Assembly (NCBI GenBank): GCA_016938655.1
Contig: JAFGUG010000011.1
Location: forward strand, 62,001 to 126,000
DNA: 64,000 bases
From: Thiotrichales bacterium
GTDB lineage: Bacteria; Pseudomonadota; Gammaproteobacteria; Thiomicrospirales; Thiomicrospiraceae
Direction of reading: 5' to 3'
The notes beneath the pieces are model-generated. The model was not told where the DNA came from. It searched no databases and saw nothing but the letters and a program-made list of their open reading frames with translations. The position numbers were made by a program, and so were the translations under genes. Shown here one piece after another: positions 47,888-57,068 of the stretch (its first letter is position 1; each line of letters begins with the position of its first letter).

Positions 47888-48688
47888 ATGAAGATTACGT
47901 GCATACAATTTAATGCAGTTTGGCATGATGTCGCAAGCAACCTTGCGCACTTAAAAACGTTGTTCGCCTCCAAGGTTTCCCAAGAAAAACCACAAGTAGT
48001 GGTTTTGCCTGAGCTGTTTCACAGTGGCTTTTCAATGGATACCACGCAAACAGCACAGTTGCGTTCCGGTGACGTTTTCCAAGCTTTAAGTGCATTGGCA
48101 AAAATGCACCGTGTCACTTTAATTGCGGGGGTGGCGTTAGAAGATGATCAGCCATTGGGTGACCCTTTGGATAGGTCTTCGCCAAACGTATTCAATACCG
48201 CAATGGTGTTTGACACAGATGGAAATGAGCAGGCCAGCTATATTAAAAATCATGCGTTTTCTTTGGCGGACGAGCACTTACATTACCCGCAAGGTCATCA
48301 GCAGGTGCTGTTTAATGTGGGCGAGACCCCTTGCAGTGTGTTTATTTGTTACGATTTGCGCTTTCCAGAGTTATTCAGAAAGATGGCACACCACGCTGAG
48401 GTGATGTTTGTGATTGCCAACTGGCCACAAAGTCGTCAAGCACACTGGCGGACATTGTTGACGGCTAGGGCGATCGAGAATCAGTGCTATATGGTTGGCG
48501 TGAACCGAGTTGGCAGTGATGGTAATGATTTAAGGTATGCGGGTGGCTCAATCGTAGTCAGCCCAATGGGTGAAACGCTTTGTGAAATGGATGAGCGTGC
48601 GCAAATTCAAAGTGTGGTAATCGACTCTCGAAAGGTGCAAACGGTTCGTAAACAGTTCCCGTTTTTGCAGGACATGAAGCCGACTTAG
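47888..48688 (+). CDS. nitrilase-family amidohydrolase (omega-amidase/YafV type)
   Basis: 266 residues. Catalytic triad: Glu42 (LPELFHSGF), Lys120 (SYIKNHAF) and Cys154 (FICYDLRFPE). Also NWPQSRQAHWRTLLTARAIENQ and the GGSIVVSPMGE segment. Resembles YafV/Nit2 enzymes that repair deaminated or omega-amide metabolites such as ketoglutaramate. It is divergent from the SMR gene, with a 65-bp gap. Confidence 0.88.
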   Translation: MKITCIQFNAVWHDVASNLAHLKTLFASKVSQEKPQVVVLPELFHSGFSMDTTQTAQLRSGDVFQALSALAKMHRVTLIAGVALEDDQPLGDPLDRSSPNVFNTAMVFDTDGNEQASYIKNHAFSLADEHLHYPQGHQQVLFNVGETPCSVFICYDLRFPELFRKMAHHAEVMFVIANWPQSRQAHWRTLLTARAIENQCYMVGVNRVGSDGNDLRYAGGSIVVSPMGETLCEMDERAQIQSVVIDSRKVQTVRKQFPFLQDMKPT

Positions 48689-48725
48689 CCTAAAGGCCTA
48701 TGATCAGGTAAGAATTTTAGATATT

Positions 48726-48752
48726 AAAAAGGCTCAATTAAGAGCCTTTTTG
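48726..48752 (+). terminator. terminator between convergent genes
   Basis: AAAAAGGCTC and GAGCCTTTTT arms with AATTAA loop; symmetrical, so probably serves both the nitrilase-family gene and the NTF2-like gene. Confidence 0.9.
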
Positions 48753-48775
48753 ATTCGTCCAGTTAGTGCTAAAGT

Positions 48776-49333
48776 TTATTTCACTTCAGGCATCATTGAC
48801 GAGTGGTGGTGAATGATTTTCCAAACGTTGTTACGGTATTCGTAAACAAACGTGTAACGTGCAGGCACAATCTCTTTTTTACCGTTTGAAGTCACTTCAA
48901 AATCGTAAACACCGGCATCAGTCAGTTTGTTACAACCCTGCTTGATGTTACGTTGCTTGATAATGCCATAAGGTTTTTTCTCTAAAAAGTGATTGAAGTA
49001 GTCTTCAATTTCAGCAGGCGTGGTACGCGGTAGGTTTGAAACCGTTGGTAACAAAATGGCGTCTTCAGCATAGAGTGCTGCAACGTTTTTTGCGCTGCCA
49101 GTTTGTAGAGCCATATTCCATTTATTGAATAACTCTTCAGCCAGTTTTTTAGTGGCAGGTTGGCAGACAACGGATTCAGAAGCGGTCGCTGTATCAATTG
49201 GGGCATTGTGCGCTGCACGACCGGTAATTTGATGGTTAATGCTATTGCGTTGAATGTGACCAAAGCTCACGCCTTGTTCAATACGTTGATCAATGCCAGT
49301 TGTACCCGAGATTACGTAACCTTTTGCGCTCAT
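48776..49333 (-). CDS. NTF2-like (SgcJ/EcaC, CaMKII association domain type) protein
   Basis: 185 residues. Residues 60-185 match the SnoaL/NTF2-like fold: LFNKWNMALQTGSAKNVAALYAEDAILLPT, then YFNHFLEKKPYG and YRNNVWKIIHHHSSMMPE. The N-terminal 55 residues are unusual, polar and without a signal peptide. Proteins of this type bind small molecules or assemble into rings; no enzymatic role can be given. Ribosome binding site GGAAG upstream of ATG 49333. Confidence 0.75.
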   Translation of the reverse strand: MSAKGYVISGTTGIDQRIEQGVSFGHIQRNSINHQITGRAAHNAPIDTATASESVVCQPATKKLAEELFNKWNMALQTGSAKNVAALYAEDAILLPTVSNLPRTTPAEIEDYFNHFLEKKPYGIIKQRNIKQGCNKLTDAGVYDFEVTSNGKKEIVPARYTFVYEYRNNVWKIIHHHSSMMPEVK

Positions 49334-49458
49334 CTTAAAAACTTCCTAGTCATAATTGTGTCGGTATTTTAGCAAACTATTTTTTAGAAAGGTGAGATTT
49401 ACCACCTTGACCAATAAATACTTAGCATGACATTGAACGACTTTGTGAACTGGCTAAG

Positions 49459-50016
49459 TTACAGGGCCTTTAAATACGGAAAAAGCACGTTAATCTGTTG
49501 CTCGGATAAGCTTTCAACCAGTGCAATATTGCGCTCCGGAATGCCCGCTGGGTCCGGATGGTGCTTTACCGCTTTTTCCATGCTTGCTTCACGAATAAGA
49601 TGTAAAACGGGGTAGGGCGAGCGGTTGGTTAAGTTCTCTTTATCTTCGGGTTGTGTCCCACCAAACTGATAGTTTGGGTGGAAGCTGGCCACTTGATAAA
49701 TCCCCTCCCAATTACGTTCCAATAACAGTTGGTCAACCCAATCTAAGAATTGATTGTAGTCGTAAAAATCGCTGAGCATATTCGGGATGGCGATGAGCGT
49801 GGTTTCGAGCTCACTGGCCGGGTGTTTTTCCAGTTTTTCGAGTTCGGTGGTTAAATCATTGAGCAGGTCAATCTCTGTGGTGCTGTCACTGCTTATTATG
49901 CGCACTAAATTTTGCAGGTGGGGGCGTGAAGCGAAAGGGCAAAGATTCAAGCCAATAACCACTTGCTCAAGCCAGTGGCGCATGGCGCTATCAATGTGTG
50001 CATCCTTTATAAGCAT
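49459..50016 (-). CDS. DUF1415 family protein
   Basis: 185 residues with the family marks WLEQVVIGLNLCPFASR near the start, VASFHPNYQFGGTQPED, and LTNRSPYPVLHLIREASMEKA. No known function. It begins two bases after the stop of the DUF5718 gene and so belongs to an operon cytochrome b561 - DUF5718 - DUF1415. Confidence 0.85.
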   Translation of the reverse strand: MLIKDAHIDSAMRHWLEQVVIGLNLCPFASRPHLQNLVRIISSDSTTEIDLLNDLTTELEKLEKHPASELETTLIAIPNMLSDFYDYNQFLDWVDQLLLERNWEGIYQVASFHPNYQFGGTQPEDKENLTNRSPYPVLHLIREASMEKAVKHHPDPAGIPERNIALVESLSEQQINVLFPYLKAL

Positions 50017-50018
50017 CT

Positions 50019-50855
50019 CTAAACCACCGATTGGGTTAATATTGAACTGTTTTTAACTTCAACCGATTGCCCTATGGCGTGTTCAGCCACCGATTCAGCA
50101 TCTGTCTGGCTGGCATCGTAAACATAGACCGACACTTCATCACCCGGTTGTAAAAATATATGCTCACCAAAGTCGGTGTAGCTAGTGGCACCTAAGCTCA
50201 CCATAATCTGTTTTGGATAGCCGGCGCTCTTAAAAATTTCAGCTAAATTTTCTAAAGGCCCGAAGTCTTGTTGGTGGTTAAACTTATCAATCATCCAGTC
50301 TTTAAGTTTGCCGTAGAAATAGCTGTAAGTTAACACCGGACTGTCAACGCCATAGCTGTGCAAGACGTTATCGCGTTTTAAGAATGAGGCGATGTGATAG
50401 GTGTCGAGCTCGCCCCCTTTCTCAAATTTCGTTAACGGTAAAAAGTTGGCTGAAACGCCTTTACTGTTTGCGCCCCAATTCTTCTTCTCGCTGATTTTTT
50501 TGGCGCCTTCTTTACGAATGGAGCAATCGTTAAATGCGGCAAACGCTTTAGGAATCAGATCGGTGACTAATTCATTGTGATAGACCACTTCAAACACCAC
50601 GCAGAGTTCGGCTTCAAGCTGAAGATGTGCGTTTTTAACCATCTCTTTGGGGTAGTCAATTTGGTTGGTTGAAAGTGGGTAAATGCCTTTAAAAGAGCTT
50701 GAATCCGGTTGGTAGTAAGGGAATAGCCCTTTAGGTTCTTCAGATGTTTCTGTTTTTACATCAACAAAATCAGCGTTTTCGTGGGCTTGTTCAAGGTGGC
50801 CTGCAAAATTACCGGCCACGCCAAAACAGAGGGTGTGTTTTAAATCAAAAGTCAT
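50019..50855 (-). CDS. DUF5718 family protein
   Basis: 278 residues, soluble. Motifs CFGVAGNFAGHLEQAHE at the start, GLFPYYQPDS, the charged INQIDYPKE-type segment and LEAELCVVFEVVY recall the fumarylacetoacetase fold, in agreement with the DUF5718 family. No enzyme activity is known. It sits between cytochrome b561 (five-base gap) and DUF1415 (two-base gap). Confidence 0.75.
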   Translation of the reverse strand: MTFDLKHTLCFGVAGNFAGHLEQAHENADFVDVKTETSEEPKGLFPYYQPDSSSFKGIYPLSTNQIDYPKEMVKNAHLQLEAELCVVFEVVYHNELVTDLIPKAFAAFNDCSIRKEGAKKISEKKNWGANSKGVSANFLPLTKFEKGGELDTYHIASFLKRDNVLHSYGVDSPVLTYSYFYGKLKDWMIDKFNHQQDFGPLENLAEIFKSAGYPKQIMVSLGATSYTDFGEHIFLQPGDEVSVYVYDASQTDAESVAEHAIGQSVEVKNSSILTQSVV

Positions 50856-50860
50856 AAGTC

Positions 50861-51400
50861 TTATTTTTTACCTAACATGCGTTTAAGAGTGTTGTCTTTA
50901 TAGACAAAATGGTGCTTCATTGCACCTGCGATATGCAGTAAAACCACCAAAATCAAGAGCGGTCCAACTGTGCTGTGAATGCCTTCGGCAATTTCATGAA
51001 TGGTTTCGTTTTCGCCAATCAATACCGGAAGCGTGAATAGGTTAAAAAACGAAACCTCGTGGCCGCCAGTAGTGGACATAATCCAACCTGAAATTGGCAT
51101 AATAATCATCGCCAAATATAAGATGCCTTTAACCGCATGACCTAAGATATGCTCAAACTTAGTTTTAGAAAGTTGCTCAGGATTGGGGCTCATTTTAAGC
51201 CAAACCAGACGGAGCATCATGAGCATAAACAACCCGATACCTAACGATTTATGAAGGTCATACAGTTCAAATTTTTCAGGGCTTTTTGGCAGGTCACTCA
51301 TATACAGTCCCAACGCAATAAGGCCGATAAACAAGATAGCGGATATCCAGTGGTTAGCGCGAGACACCAGCCCGTAGCTGTTAGCTGTATTTTTTAGCAT
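50861..51400 (-). CDS. cytochrome b561 family protein
   Basis: 179 residues, four membrane helices with paired histidines for two b hemes: RANHWISAILF (His17), YDLHKSLGIGL (His about 49), and two in the C-terminal half (the LLHIAGAMKHH segment). Proteins of this family pass electrons from quinol in the inner membrane, for example to superoxide. First gene of the operon with DUF5718 and DUF1415. Confidence 0.9.
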   Translation of the reverse strand: MLKNTANSYGLVSRANHWISAILFIGLIALGLYMSDLPKSPEKFELYDLHKSLGIGLFMLMMLRLVWLKMSPNPEQLSKTKFEHILGHAVKGILYLAMIIMPISGWIMSTTGGHEVSFFNLFTLPVLIGENETIHEIAEGIHSTVGPLLILVVLLHIAGAMKHHFVYKDNTLKRMLGKK

Positions 51401-51474
51401 GATAAGAGACTCCTAGTTGTAAGTATGGCAATGCATAATGAACGTTAGATTGCTGGGCTTTGTAAAGCAAGCGC

Positions 51475-52341
51475 CTAGTAAAGCAAGCTTTGAAACTTTC
51501 TACGATACATTGTAACCAATTCTGGGGCGGGGCCTGAGAGCATTTCAAAGGCTTTTAAAATGGTTTTTTGCGGCAGACCGTCTTGATAGCCTCGGTCAAG
51601 GGTAAACAGTTTAAACAGGGTTTGTAGCGCGTTTTCAGATTGACCATTGAGCATTAAAAATCCCGCTAAACCAAACAGAGCATCGCTGTCATTCGGGTTG
51701 CTTGCCAGAGTGGTTTGGATCTGTTCAATAGACGGAGACTGATTAATAATCTCCGTAAAGTAGATTACGCCATTAACCTGCTTACCTTGTGGCGAGTTCT
51801 GTGCCTCTTCTGGCAGTTTTTGCAATAGGTTACTGGCTTTGTCTAAATGCCCCGTATGCAAGTACATTTGCACAAGATCTAGGTGAACTTTGAAGTTGTT
51901 GGGATTGGCTTGAGCCGCCTCGCCCAATAATTTAACAGCTAAATCAAATTCGCCTTGGGCAAACGCTTGCGTCGCTTGTTTGCGTAACTGTTCAGACGGT
52001 TCTTCTTGAACGTTGGCGTTGATGAGTGCGCGGTAAGCGGCTTCGGTTAATAAACCGGCGCATTCGGTAACAATATCGTTGTTTTTAACCACCTTATAAA
52101 AGGGGATATCGGTTACAGCAAATTTAGCGGTAATGTCTTTTTCACGATCCACATTGATTTTAGCCAGAATAAATTCGCCCGCGCGTTCCGTCGCGATCTT
52201 TTCCAAAATCGTATTGGCCAGTTTACTCTGTTCATTTAACGAGGACCAAAAGTGGATAACCACGGGAAAACGTTTGGAGTTTTGCATGACCATCTCTTGA
52301 ACATTACCAAGGGTGACATCGACAATCATTGGTTGAGACAT
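51475..52341 (-). CDS. ybbN: thioredoxin-fold/TPR protein of the CnoX (YbbN) type, without active-site cysteines
   Basis: 288 residues. Residues 1-105 are a thioredoxin fold (VVIHFWSSLNEQSKL, then DIPFYKVVKNND); residues 115-285 are tetratricopeptide helices (PSEQLRKQATQAFAQGEFDLA). E. coli YbbN has SxxC at the usual CxxC site; here it reads N-E-Q-S, so no redox-active cysteine remains. It is likely a holdase-type co-chaperone; loss of cysteine removes the mixed-disulfide function. The call rests on domain order and length, so the symbol is by resemblance. Confidence 0.8.
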   Translation of the reverse strand: MSQPMIVDVTLGNVQEMVMQNSKRFPVVIHFWSSLNEQSKLANTILEKIATERAGEFILAKINVDREKDITAKFAVTDIPFYKVVKNNDIVTECAGLLTEAAYRALINANVQEEPSEQLRKQATQAFAQGEFDLAVKLLGEAAQANPNNFKVHLDLVQMYLHTGHLDKASNLLQKLPEEAQNSPQGKQVNGVIYFTEIINQSPSIEQIQTTLASNPNDSDALFGLAGFLMLNGQSENALQTLFKLFTLDRGYQDGLPQKTILKAFEMLSGPAPELVTMYRRKFQSLLY

Positions 52342-52397
52342 GTGGGGTTCCTTACTTCGGTTTAAGCAGTTAAATTAAGCCATCTATTTAAAGTCCT

Positions 52398-52432
52398 GTT
52401 TTTAAGCAGGCCTGCTGACTTTTTAGCAGGTT
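52398..52432. repeat. CAGGCCTG palindrome downstream of mutS
   Basis: Core 52407-52414 within TTTTAAGCAGGCCTGCTGAC then TTTTTAGCAGG, about 25 bp behind the mutS stop, with an additional half site (AGCAGG). Confidence 0.9.
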
Positions 52433-52452
52433 AAAACGTCGTGTTTTATCAT

Positions 52453-55086
52453 TTATGTTTTGCTGAGCTTTTTAAGTTCATAAATCGCATCCAAGGCCAT
52501 TCTGGGCGTTAATTCATTGGGGTCTAAGTCATTTAATAAGGTTTGCAGTTTTTCCAATGCAGGATTTGGTGCGGCGGCAAACATATCAAATTGCTGAACC
52601 TCATCGGTGGCGGTCTTTTTAGTGCGCGCGGAGTGTTTTGTTTCTGGTGGTTGGTGCAGTGGTTGCTGGGCAACGCTCTGGTTTTCTAAGTTACTTAAGT
52701 GTTGTTTGGCACTGCTAATCACCGCTTGCGGTACACCGGCTAAAGCGGCCACTTGCAGGCCGTAACTTTGTGACGCTGGACCCTCTTGCACTTGGTGTAA
52801 AAACACAATGGTGTCTTGATGTTCAATGGCATCTAAGTGCACGTTGACCGTATTATTAAAACGCTCGTTTAAACTGGTCAGCTCAAAGTAGTGCGTGGCA
52901 AACAGGCAGTAGCCTTTAATCTCTAACGCCATGTGTTCAGCGATCGCCCAGGCTAACGCCAAGCCGTCAAACGTTGAGGTGCCACGACCGACTTCATCCA
53001 TTAATATCAGTGACTGTTCGGTGGCGTGGTGCAAAATATTGGCGGTTTCGGTCATCTCCACCATAAAGGTTGAACGCCCAGAAGTTAAATCATCCGAGGC
53101 ACCAATACGGGTAAAGATTCGGTCGATTGGCCCAAGCACGGCTTGTTCGGCAGGTACAAAACTGCCCATAAACGCCATTAAGGTGATTAATGCCGTTTGA
53201 CGCATATAGGTCGATTTACCGCCCATGTTTGGACCGGTAATTATTTGCAGTTGGCGTTGTTCGTTAAACAGAGTGTCATTGGGAATAAACGGCTCTTTAG
53301 AAACCGCTTCAACCGCTAAATGCCGGCCTTTAATAATGGACAGGCCTGCTTGGTTGGTGAGCGTTGGGCGCACTAAATTTAGGCTCATCGCTTGAGTGGC
53401 TAAATTATTAAGTACGTCTAACTCTGAAATGGCCGCGGCCGTTTGTTGGAGTAAGTTTAGCGATTCATTAAGTGTTTCAAGAAGTTGTTGGTAGAGCCAC
53501 TTTTCTCGAGACAGGGCTTTCTCTCCGGCACTTAATATTTTGTCTTCAAACGATTTCAGTTCGGGAATGATGTAGCGTTCTTGTGCCTTCAGGGTTTGAC
53601 GACGTTGATAGTCTGCGGGCACTTGGTCTGAGTGCAACTTACTGATTTCAATGTAATAGCCGTGGACTCGGTTGTAACCGACTTTTAAAGTGTTGATGCC
53701 GGTACGTTCGCGTTCGCGCTGTTCCATTTGCAGCAAGTAATCACCGGCTTCATTTTTAAGATTGCGCAGCTCGTCCAGTTCCGAGTCAAACCCTTCGGCA
53801 ATCACGCCACCGTCACGCATTAGCATCGGTGGGTTGTCAGTGATGGCTTTATCGAGCAATTCAGCTAACTCTGGGTAAGTATTGGCTTTATTAGCAAGTT
53901 GTTGCAGTTTTTCAACTTGATGTGAATCGAGTAAGGTTTGCAACTCGGGCAGGGCATTGAGTGCACGACCTAATTGCAACAGATCACGTGGGCGAGCCGA
54001 ATACAAGGCCACACGACTTAAAATACGCTCCATATCGCCCATTTTTTTCAGCGATTGATGAAGTTGTTCGTTGTCTTGTAACTGAATGATTTCATCAATG
54101 CTGTCTAAACGCGCGTTAATGATGTCTTGATTGCGTAACGGTTGGTTGAGCCAACGAGTCAGTAAACGACTGCCCATGGCGGTCGAACAGTGGTCAAGAA
54201 TCGCGGCGAGGGTGTTGCTGGTGCCGCCACTTAAGTTGGTATCAATTTCTAGATTGCGACGACTGATGGCGTCGAGCACTAAGCTGTCATCGGTTTGATA
54301 GGTGTTAAGGCTATAAATGTGCTCTAGGCCATTTTGCAACATGGTTTTGGCGTAATGTAAAATCCCGCCAGCGGCTTGAATCACGCTTGGTTTTTCGTTG
54401 CAACCGTAAGCCACCAAGTCTTGCGTACCAAAGTGTTCCGTTAAGCGTTTTTTACAACTTTGGGTTTCAAAATGCCAAGCGGGGTAACGCACCAGGCCTG
54501 CTCGTTTTTGAATCAGTTCGGAAATGGCTTCCATTAATTCATCGCTGTCTGGAATCAGCAGTTCAGACGGTTTTAAACGCTCTAATTCAGCCCCCAGCTG
54601 AGAAACATTTTCCAGTTGGCAAGCTTCAAAACGACCACTGGCCACGTCTAAATACGCCAAACCGTACTGTGTATTATCCAGTGTGATTGCGGCCAGCAAA
54701 TTCTCTGAATGATCTTCAAGCAAGGCTTCTTCTACTAAGGTACCGGGGGTAATGACACGCACCACTTTGCGCTCAACCGGGCCTTTGCTGGTGGCGGGGT
54801 CGCCAACCTGTTCACAAATGGCCACCGACTCGCCTAATTTGACTAAGCGCGCTAAGTAACCATCGGCCGAGTGATGGGGGATACCCGCCATCGGAATGGC
54901 ATTGCCACCGGATTTACCGCGCGCAGTGAGCGTAATGTCTAAAAGTTCGGAGGCTTTTTTGGCATCGTCATGAAACAGCTCGTAAAAATCGCCCATGCGG
55001 TAGAACAGAAGATGGTTGGGGTGTTCGGCTTTGATGGCAAGATATTGAACCATCATAGGGGTGTGTGCTGTCGATTTTTCGGCCAT
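52453..55086 (-). CDS. mutS: DNA mismatch repair protein MutS
   Basis: 877 residues. Mismatch-binding N-terminus with the conserved [15 protein letters not shown] (Phe wedge in the GDFYE region), connector and lever domains, then the ATPase with Walker [14 protein letters not shown] around residue 620, the signature [15 protein letters not shown], Walker [17 protein letters not shown], and the dimerisation helix-turn-helix. It recognises mispairs and recruits MutL. Two palindrome copies lie in it, both in the G-L frame. It is divergent from pncC. Confidence 0.97.
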   Translation of the reverse strand: MAEKSTAHTPMMVQYLAIKAEHPNHLLFYRMGDFYELFHDDAKKASELLDITLTARGKSGGNAIPMAGIPHHSADGYLARLVKLGESVAICEQVGDPATSKGPVERKVVRVITPGTLVEEALLEDHSENLLAAITLDNTQYGLAYLDVASGRFEACQLENVSQLGAELERLKPSELLIPDSDELMEAISELIQKRAGLVRYPAWHFETQSCKKRLTEHFGTQDLVAYGCNEKPSVIQAAGGILHYAKTMLQNGLEHIYSLNTYQTDDSLVLDAISRRNLEIDTNLSGGTSNTLAAILDHCSTAMGSRLLTRWLNQPLRNQDIINARLDSIDEIIQLQDNEQLHQSLKKMGDMERILSRVALYSARPRDLLQLGRALNALPELQTLLDSHQVEKLQQLANKANTYPELAELLDKAITDNPPMLMRDGGVIAEGFDSELDELRNLKNEAGDYLLQMEQRERERTGINTLKVGYNRVHGYYIEISKLHSDQVPADYQRRQTLKAQERYIIPELKSFEDKILSAGEKALSREKWLYQQLLETLNESLNLLQQTAAAISELDVLNNLATQAMSLNLVRPTLTNQAGLSIIKGRHLAVEAVSKEPFIPNDTLFNEQRQLQIITGPNMGGKSTYMRQTALITLMAFMGSFVPAEQAVLGPIDRIFTRIGASDDLTSGRSTFMVEMTETANILHHATEQSLILMDEVGRGTSTFDGLALAWAIAEHMALEIKGYCLFATHYFELTSLNERFNNTVNVHLDAIEHQDTIVFLHQVQEGPASQSYGLQVAALAGVPQAVISSAKQHLSNLENQSVAQQPLHQPPETKHSARTKKTATDEVQQFDMFAAAPNPALEKLQTLLNDLDPNELTPRMALDAIYELKKLSKT
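53341..53348. repeat. CAGGCCTG palindrome inside mutS (1)
   Basis: Read as N-Q-A-G-L-S in the G-L frame. Confidence 0.85.
54493..54500. repeat. CAGGCCTG palindrome inside mutS (2)
   Basis: Read as K-R-A-G-L-V in the G-L frame. Confidence 0.85.
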
Positions 55087-55185
55087 TATTACGCTTTAGT
55101 GAATTTAAAATGAAAGTGAAAAAGAGTATGCTAGGGCATATTATAGTTGATAGCAAATCGAGCAGAGTAATCTTAGGAGTGAAAG

Positions 55186-55671
55186 ATGAGGTTTGAAACC
55201 TTAGTAACCGAAGTTGGGGACGCCTTAAAAGCGCAGAACAGAATGATTGTCACTGCCGAATCGTGCACTGGCGGCATGATTGCCGAGGCCTTAACCTCAA
55301 TAGCGGGCAGTACCGCTTGGTTTGACCGCGCTTATATAACCTACAGTTATGAATCTAAAAAAGAGATGTTGGGAATCAGTGAAACCACCATTCAAAAGAA
55401 AGGCGCGGTGAGTCAGGAGTGTGTGGAGGAGATGGCCTTGGCCGCTTTACAGCAGTCGCATGCGACGGTGAGTGTGTCTTGCAGCGGCATTGCTGGACCA
55501 GGTGGCGGAACCCCAGATAAGCCTGTGGGAACGGTTTGGATTGCGTGGGCAATGCAGGGGCATGAAGCGGTTGAAAGCCAGCGTTTTGTTTTTGATGGTG
55601 ATCGTCAATCGGTGCGTGAACAAACCACCGAAGCAGCCTTAATGGGAGTGATGCAGTTGTTAAAATCGTAA
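55186..55671 (+). CDS. pncC: nicotinamide-nucleotide amidohydrolase (CinA C-terminal type)
   Basis: 161 residues, a stand-alone CinA C-terminal domain: VTAESCTGGMIAEALTSIAGSTAWFDRAYITYS read in parts, ending with a GPGGGTPDKPVGTVWIAW loop. It deamidates NMN to NaMN for NAD recycling. It lies 5' of recA, as is common; a terminator separates them. Ribosome binding site TAGGAG upstream. Confidence 0.93.
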   Translation: MRFETLVTEVGDALKAQNRMIVTAESCTGGMIAEALTSIAGSTAWFDRAYITYSYESKKEMLGISETTIQKKGAVSQECVEEMALAALQQSHATVSVSCSGIAGPGGGTPDKPVGTVWIAWAMQGHEAVESQRFVFDGDRQSVREQTTEAALMGVMQLLKS

Positions 55672-55713
55672 CCTGCTTTTGATAAGGTTTTAACAACTAG
55701 ATTCGGTTGAATG

Positions 55714-55743
55714 GGCCATGCTTTTAGAGCATGGCCTTTTTTA
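55714..55743 (+). terminator. rho-independent terminator of pncC
   Basis: GGCCATGC and GCATGGCC arms (55714-55721, 55729-55736), TTTTAGA loop, T run. Confidence 0.92.
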
Positions 55744-55843
55744 TTTGCAAAGCGCCTAAATAAACCGTCATATTTAGCTAAGAGATTAGCTTAGGAATTA
55801 GCTTAATAATCCTATTGCAAAGCCTATGATTTAAACTCAAATT

Positions 55844-55975
55844 ATGGGATAATTTTACGGCTAAAAACTCGCTAAATAAATTGCAGTGCTTATGGAACGT
55901 AACCCTTTGTTTTAATCGGTGAACCGTTGATTAAAACGAGGGTTTTTGTATAGATAAAAACCCCTTTTTATTCAA
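55844..55975 (+). promoter_or_regulatory. recA leader with putative extended -10 and two competing hairpins
   Basis: TATGGGATAAT at 55844-55854 could be an extended -10. Downstream, GTTTTAATC pairs with GATTAAAAC within a larger inverted repeat at 55901-55944 (outer arms AACCCT and GAGGGTT). Its 3' arm also pairs with AAAAACCC at 55957-55965 to form a second hairpin followed by CTTTTTATT, which looks like a terminator. The two structures exclude each other. No LexA box (CTGT-N8-ACAG) is visible. The recA ATG is about 50 bp further on. Confidence 0.4.
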
Positions 55976-56022
55976 GCTACTGTAACTAAAAGCTAAACCA
56001 AGCTCAGAAGGAATCGTTTTAA

Positions 56023-57066
56023 ATGGATGACAATAAGCAAAAAGCACTGGCCGCAGCATTAGGTCAAATTGAGAAACAATTTGGTAAAGGCTCGATCATG
56101 CGTATGGGCGACAGTGATGTGCCACGCGATATCGCTGCGATTTCAACCGGATCGCTGGGTTTGGATATGGCATTGGGCATAGGCGGTCTGCCTAAAGGGC
56201 GTGTTGTTGAAATTTACGGGCCGGAATCATCGGGTAAAACCACGCTGACCTTACACGCGATTGCTGAAGCGCAAAAGCTTGGCGGAACAGCCGCGTTTGT
56301 AGATGCGGAACACGCGTTAGACCCAATCTACGCAGAAAAATTGGGTGTCGATATTGATAACCTATTGGTTTCTCAGCCGGATACCGGTGAGCAAGCGTTG
56401 GAAATTACCGATGCGTTGGTGCGTTCAGGTGCGGTGGATATTGTGGTTATTGACTCGGTTGCCGCGCTTACACCAAAAGCGGAAATTGAAGGCGATATGG
56501 GTGATTCACACATGGGTCTGCAAGCGCGTTTAATGTCTCAAGCATTGCGTAAGTTAACGGCTAACATCAAGCGTACCAACACTTTAGTTATCTTTATTAA
56601 CCAGATTCGTATGAAAATTGGTGTGATGTTTGGTAGCCCAGAAACCACTACGGGTGGTAACGCGTTGAAGTTCTACGCCTCTGTGCGTTTGGACATTCGT
56701 CGTATCGGTGCCATTAAAAAAGGCGATGAGATTTTAGGAAACGAAACCCGCGTTAAAGTGGTTAAGAACAAAGTTGCGCCGCCGTTTAAACAAGTTGAGT
56801 TTGATATTCTTTATGGCCAAGGTATTTCCCGTGAAGGTGAAATCATTGACTTGGGTGTGAAAGAGAAGCTGATTGATAAATCGGGGTCTTGGTACGCTTA
56901 CAATGGTCAGAAGATTGGTCAAGGTAAAGACAATGTACGCACCTTTTTAATCGAAAATCCAGAGATTGCCGAGACCTTAATGGCGCAGATTAAAGAGATT
57001 ATGATGCCAGCCAAAGTGGTAAAAGCAAAAAAAGAAGAGCCGGTTGCTGAAGACGCCGCTGAGTAA
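56023..57066 (+). CDS. recA: recombinase RecA
   Basis: 347 residues, normal length. Walker [11 protein letters not shown] near residue 66, the MAW-type segment with [11 protein letters not shown]-like strand ([19 protein letters not shown]), loop L1 and L2 region [21 protein letters not shown], and a C-terminal acidic/lysine-rich tail ([17 protein letters not shown]). It coats single-stranded DNA for strand exchange and triggers the SOS response. The ribosome binding site is GAAGGA. recX follows after two bases. Confidence 0.97.
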   Translation: MDDNKQKALAAALGQIEKQFGKGSIMRMGDSDVPRDIAAISTGSLGLDMALGIGGLPKGRVVEIYGPESSGKTTLTLHAIAEAQKLGGTAAFVDAEHALDPIYAEKLGVDIDNLLVSQPDTGEQALEITDALVRSGAVDIVVIDSVAALTPKAEIEGDMGDSHMGLQARLMSQALRKLTANIKRTNTLVIFINQIRMKIGVMFGSPETTTGGNALKFYASVRLDIRRIGAIKKGDEILGNETRVKVVKNKVAPPFKQVEFDILYGQGISREGEIIDLGVKEKLIDKSGSWYAYNGQKIGQGKDNVRTFLIENPEIAETLMAQIKEIMMPAKVVKAKKEEPVAEDAAE

Positions 57067-57068
57067 CT

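Noticed and set aside
55975-56022. LexA box before recA (CTGTAACTAAAAGC)
   Set aside because: Only the left half CTGT matches; the right half ACAG is missing at the required spacing.
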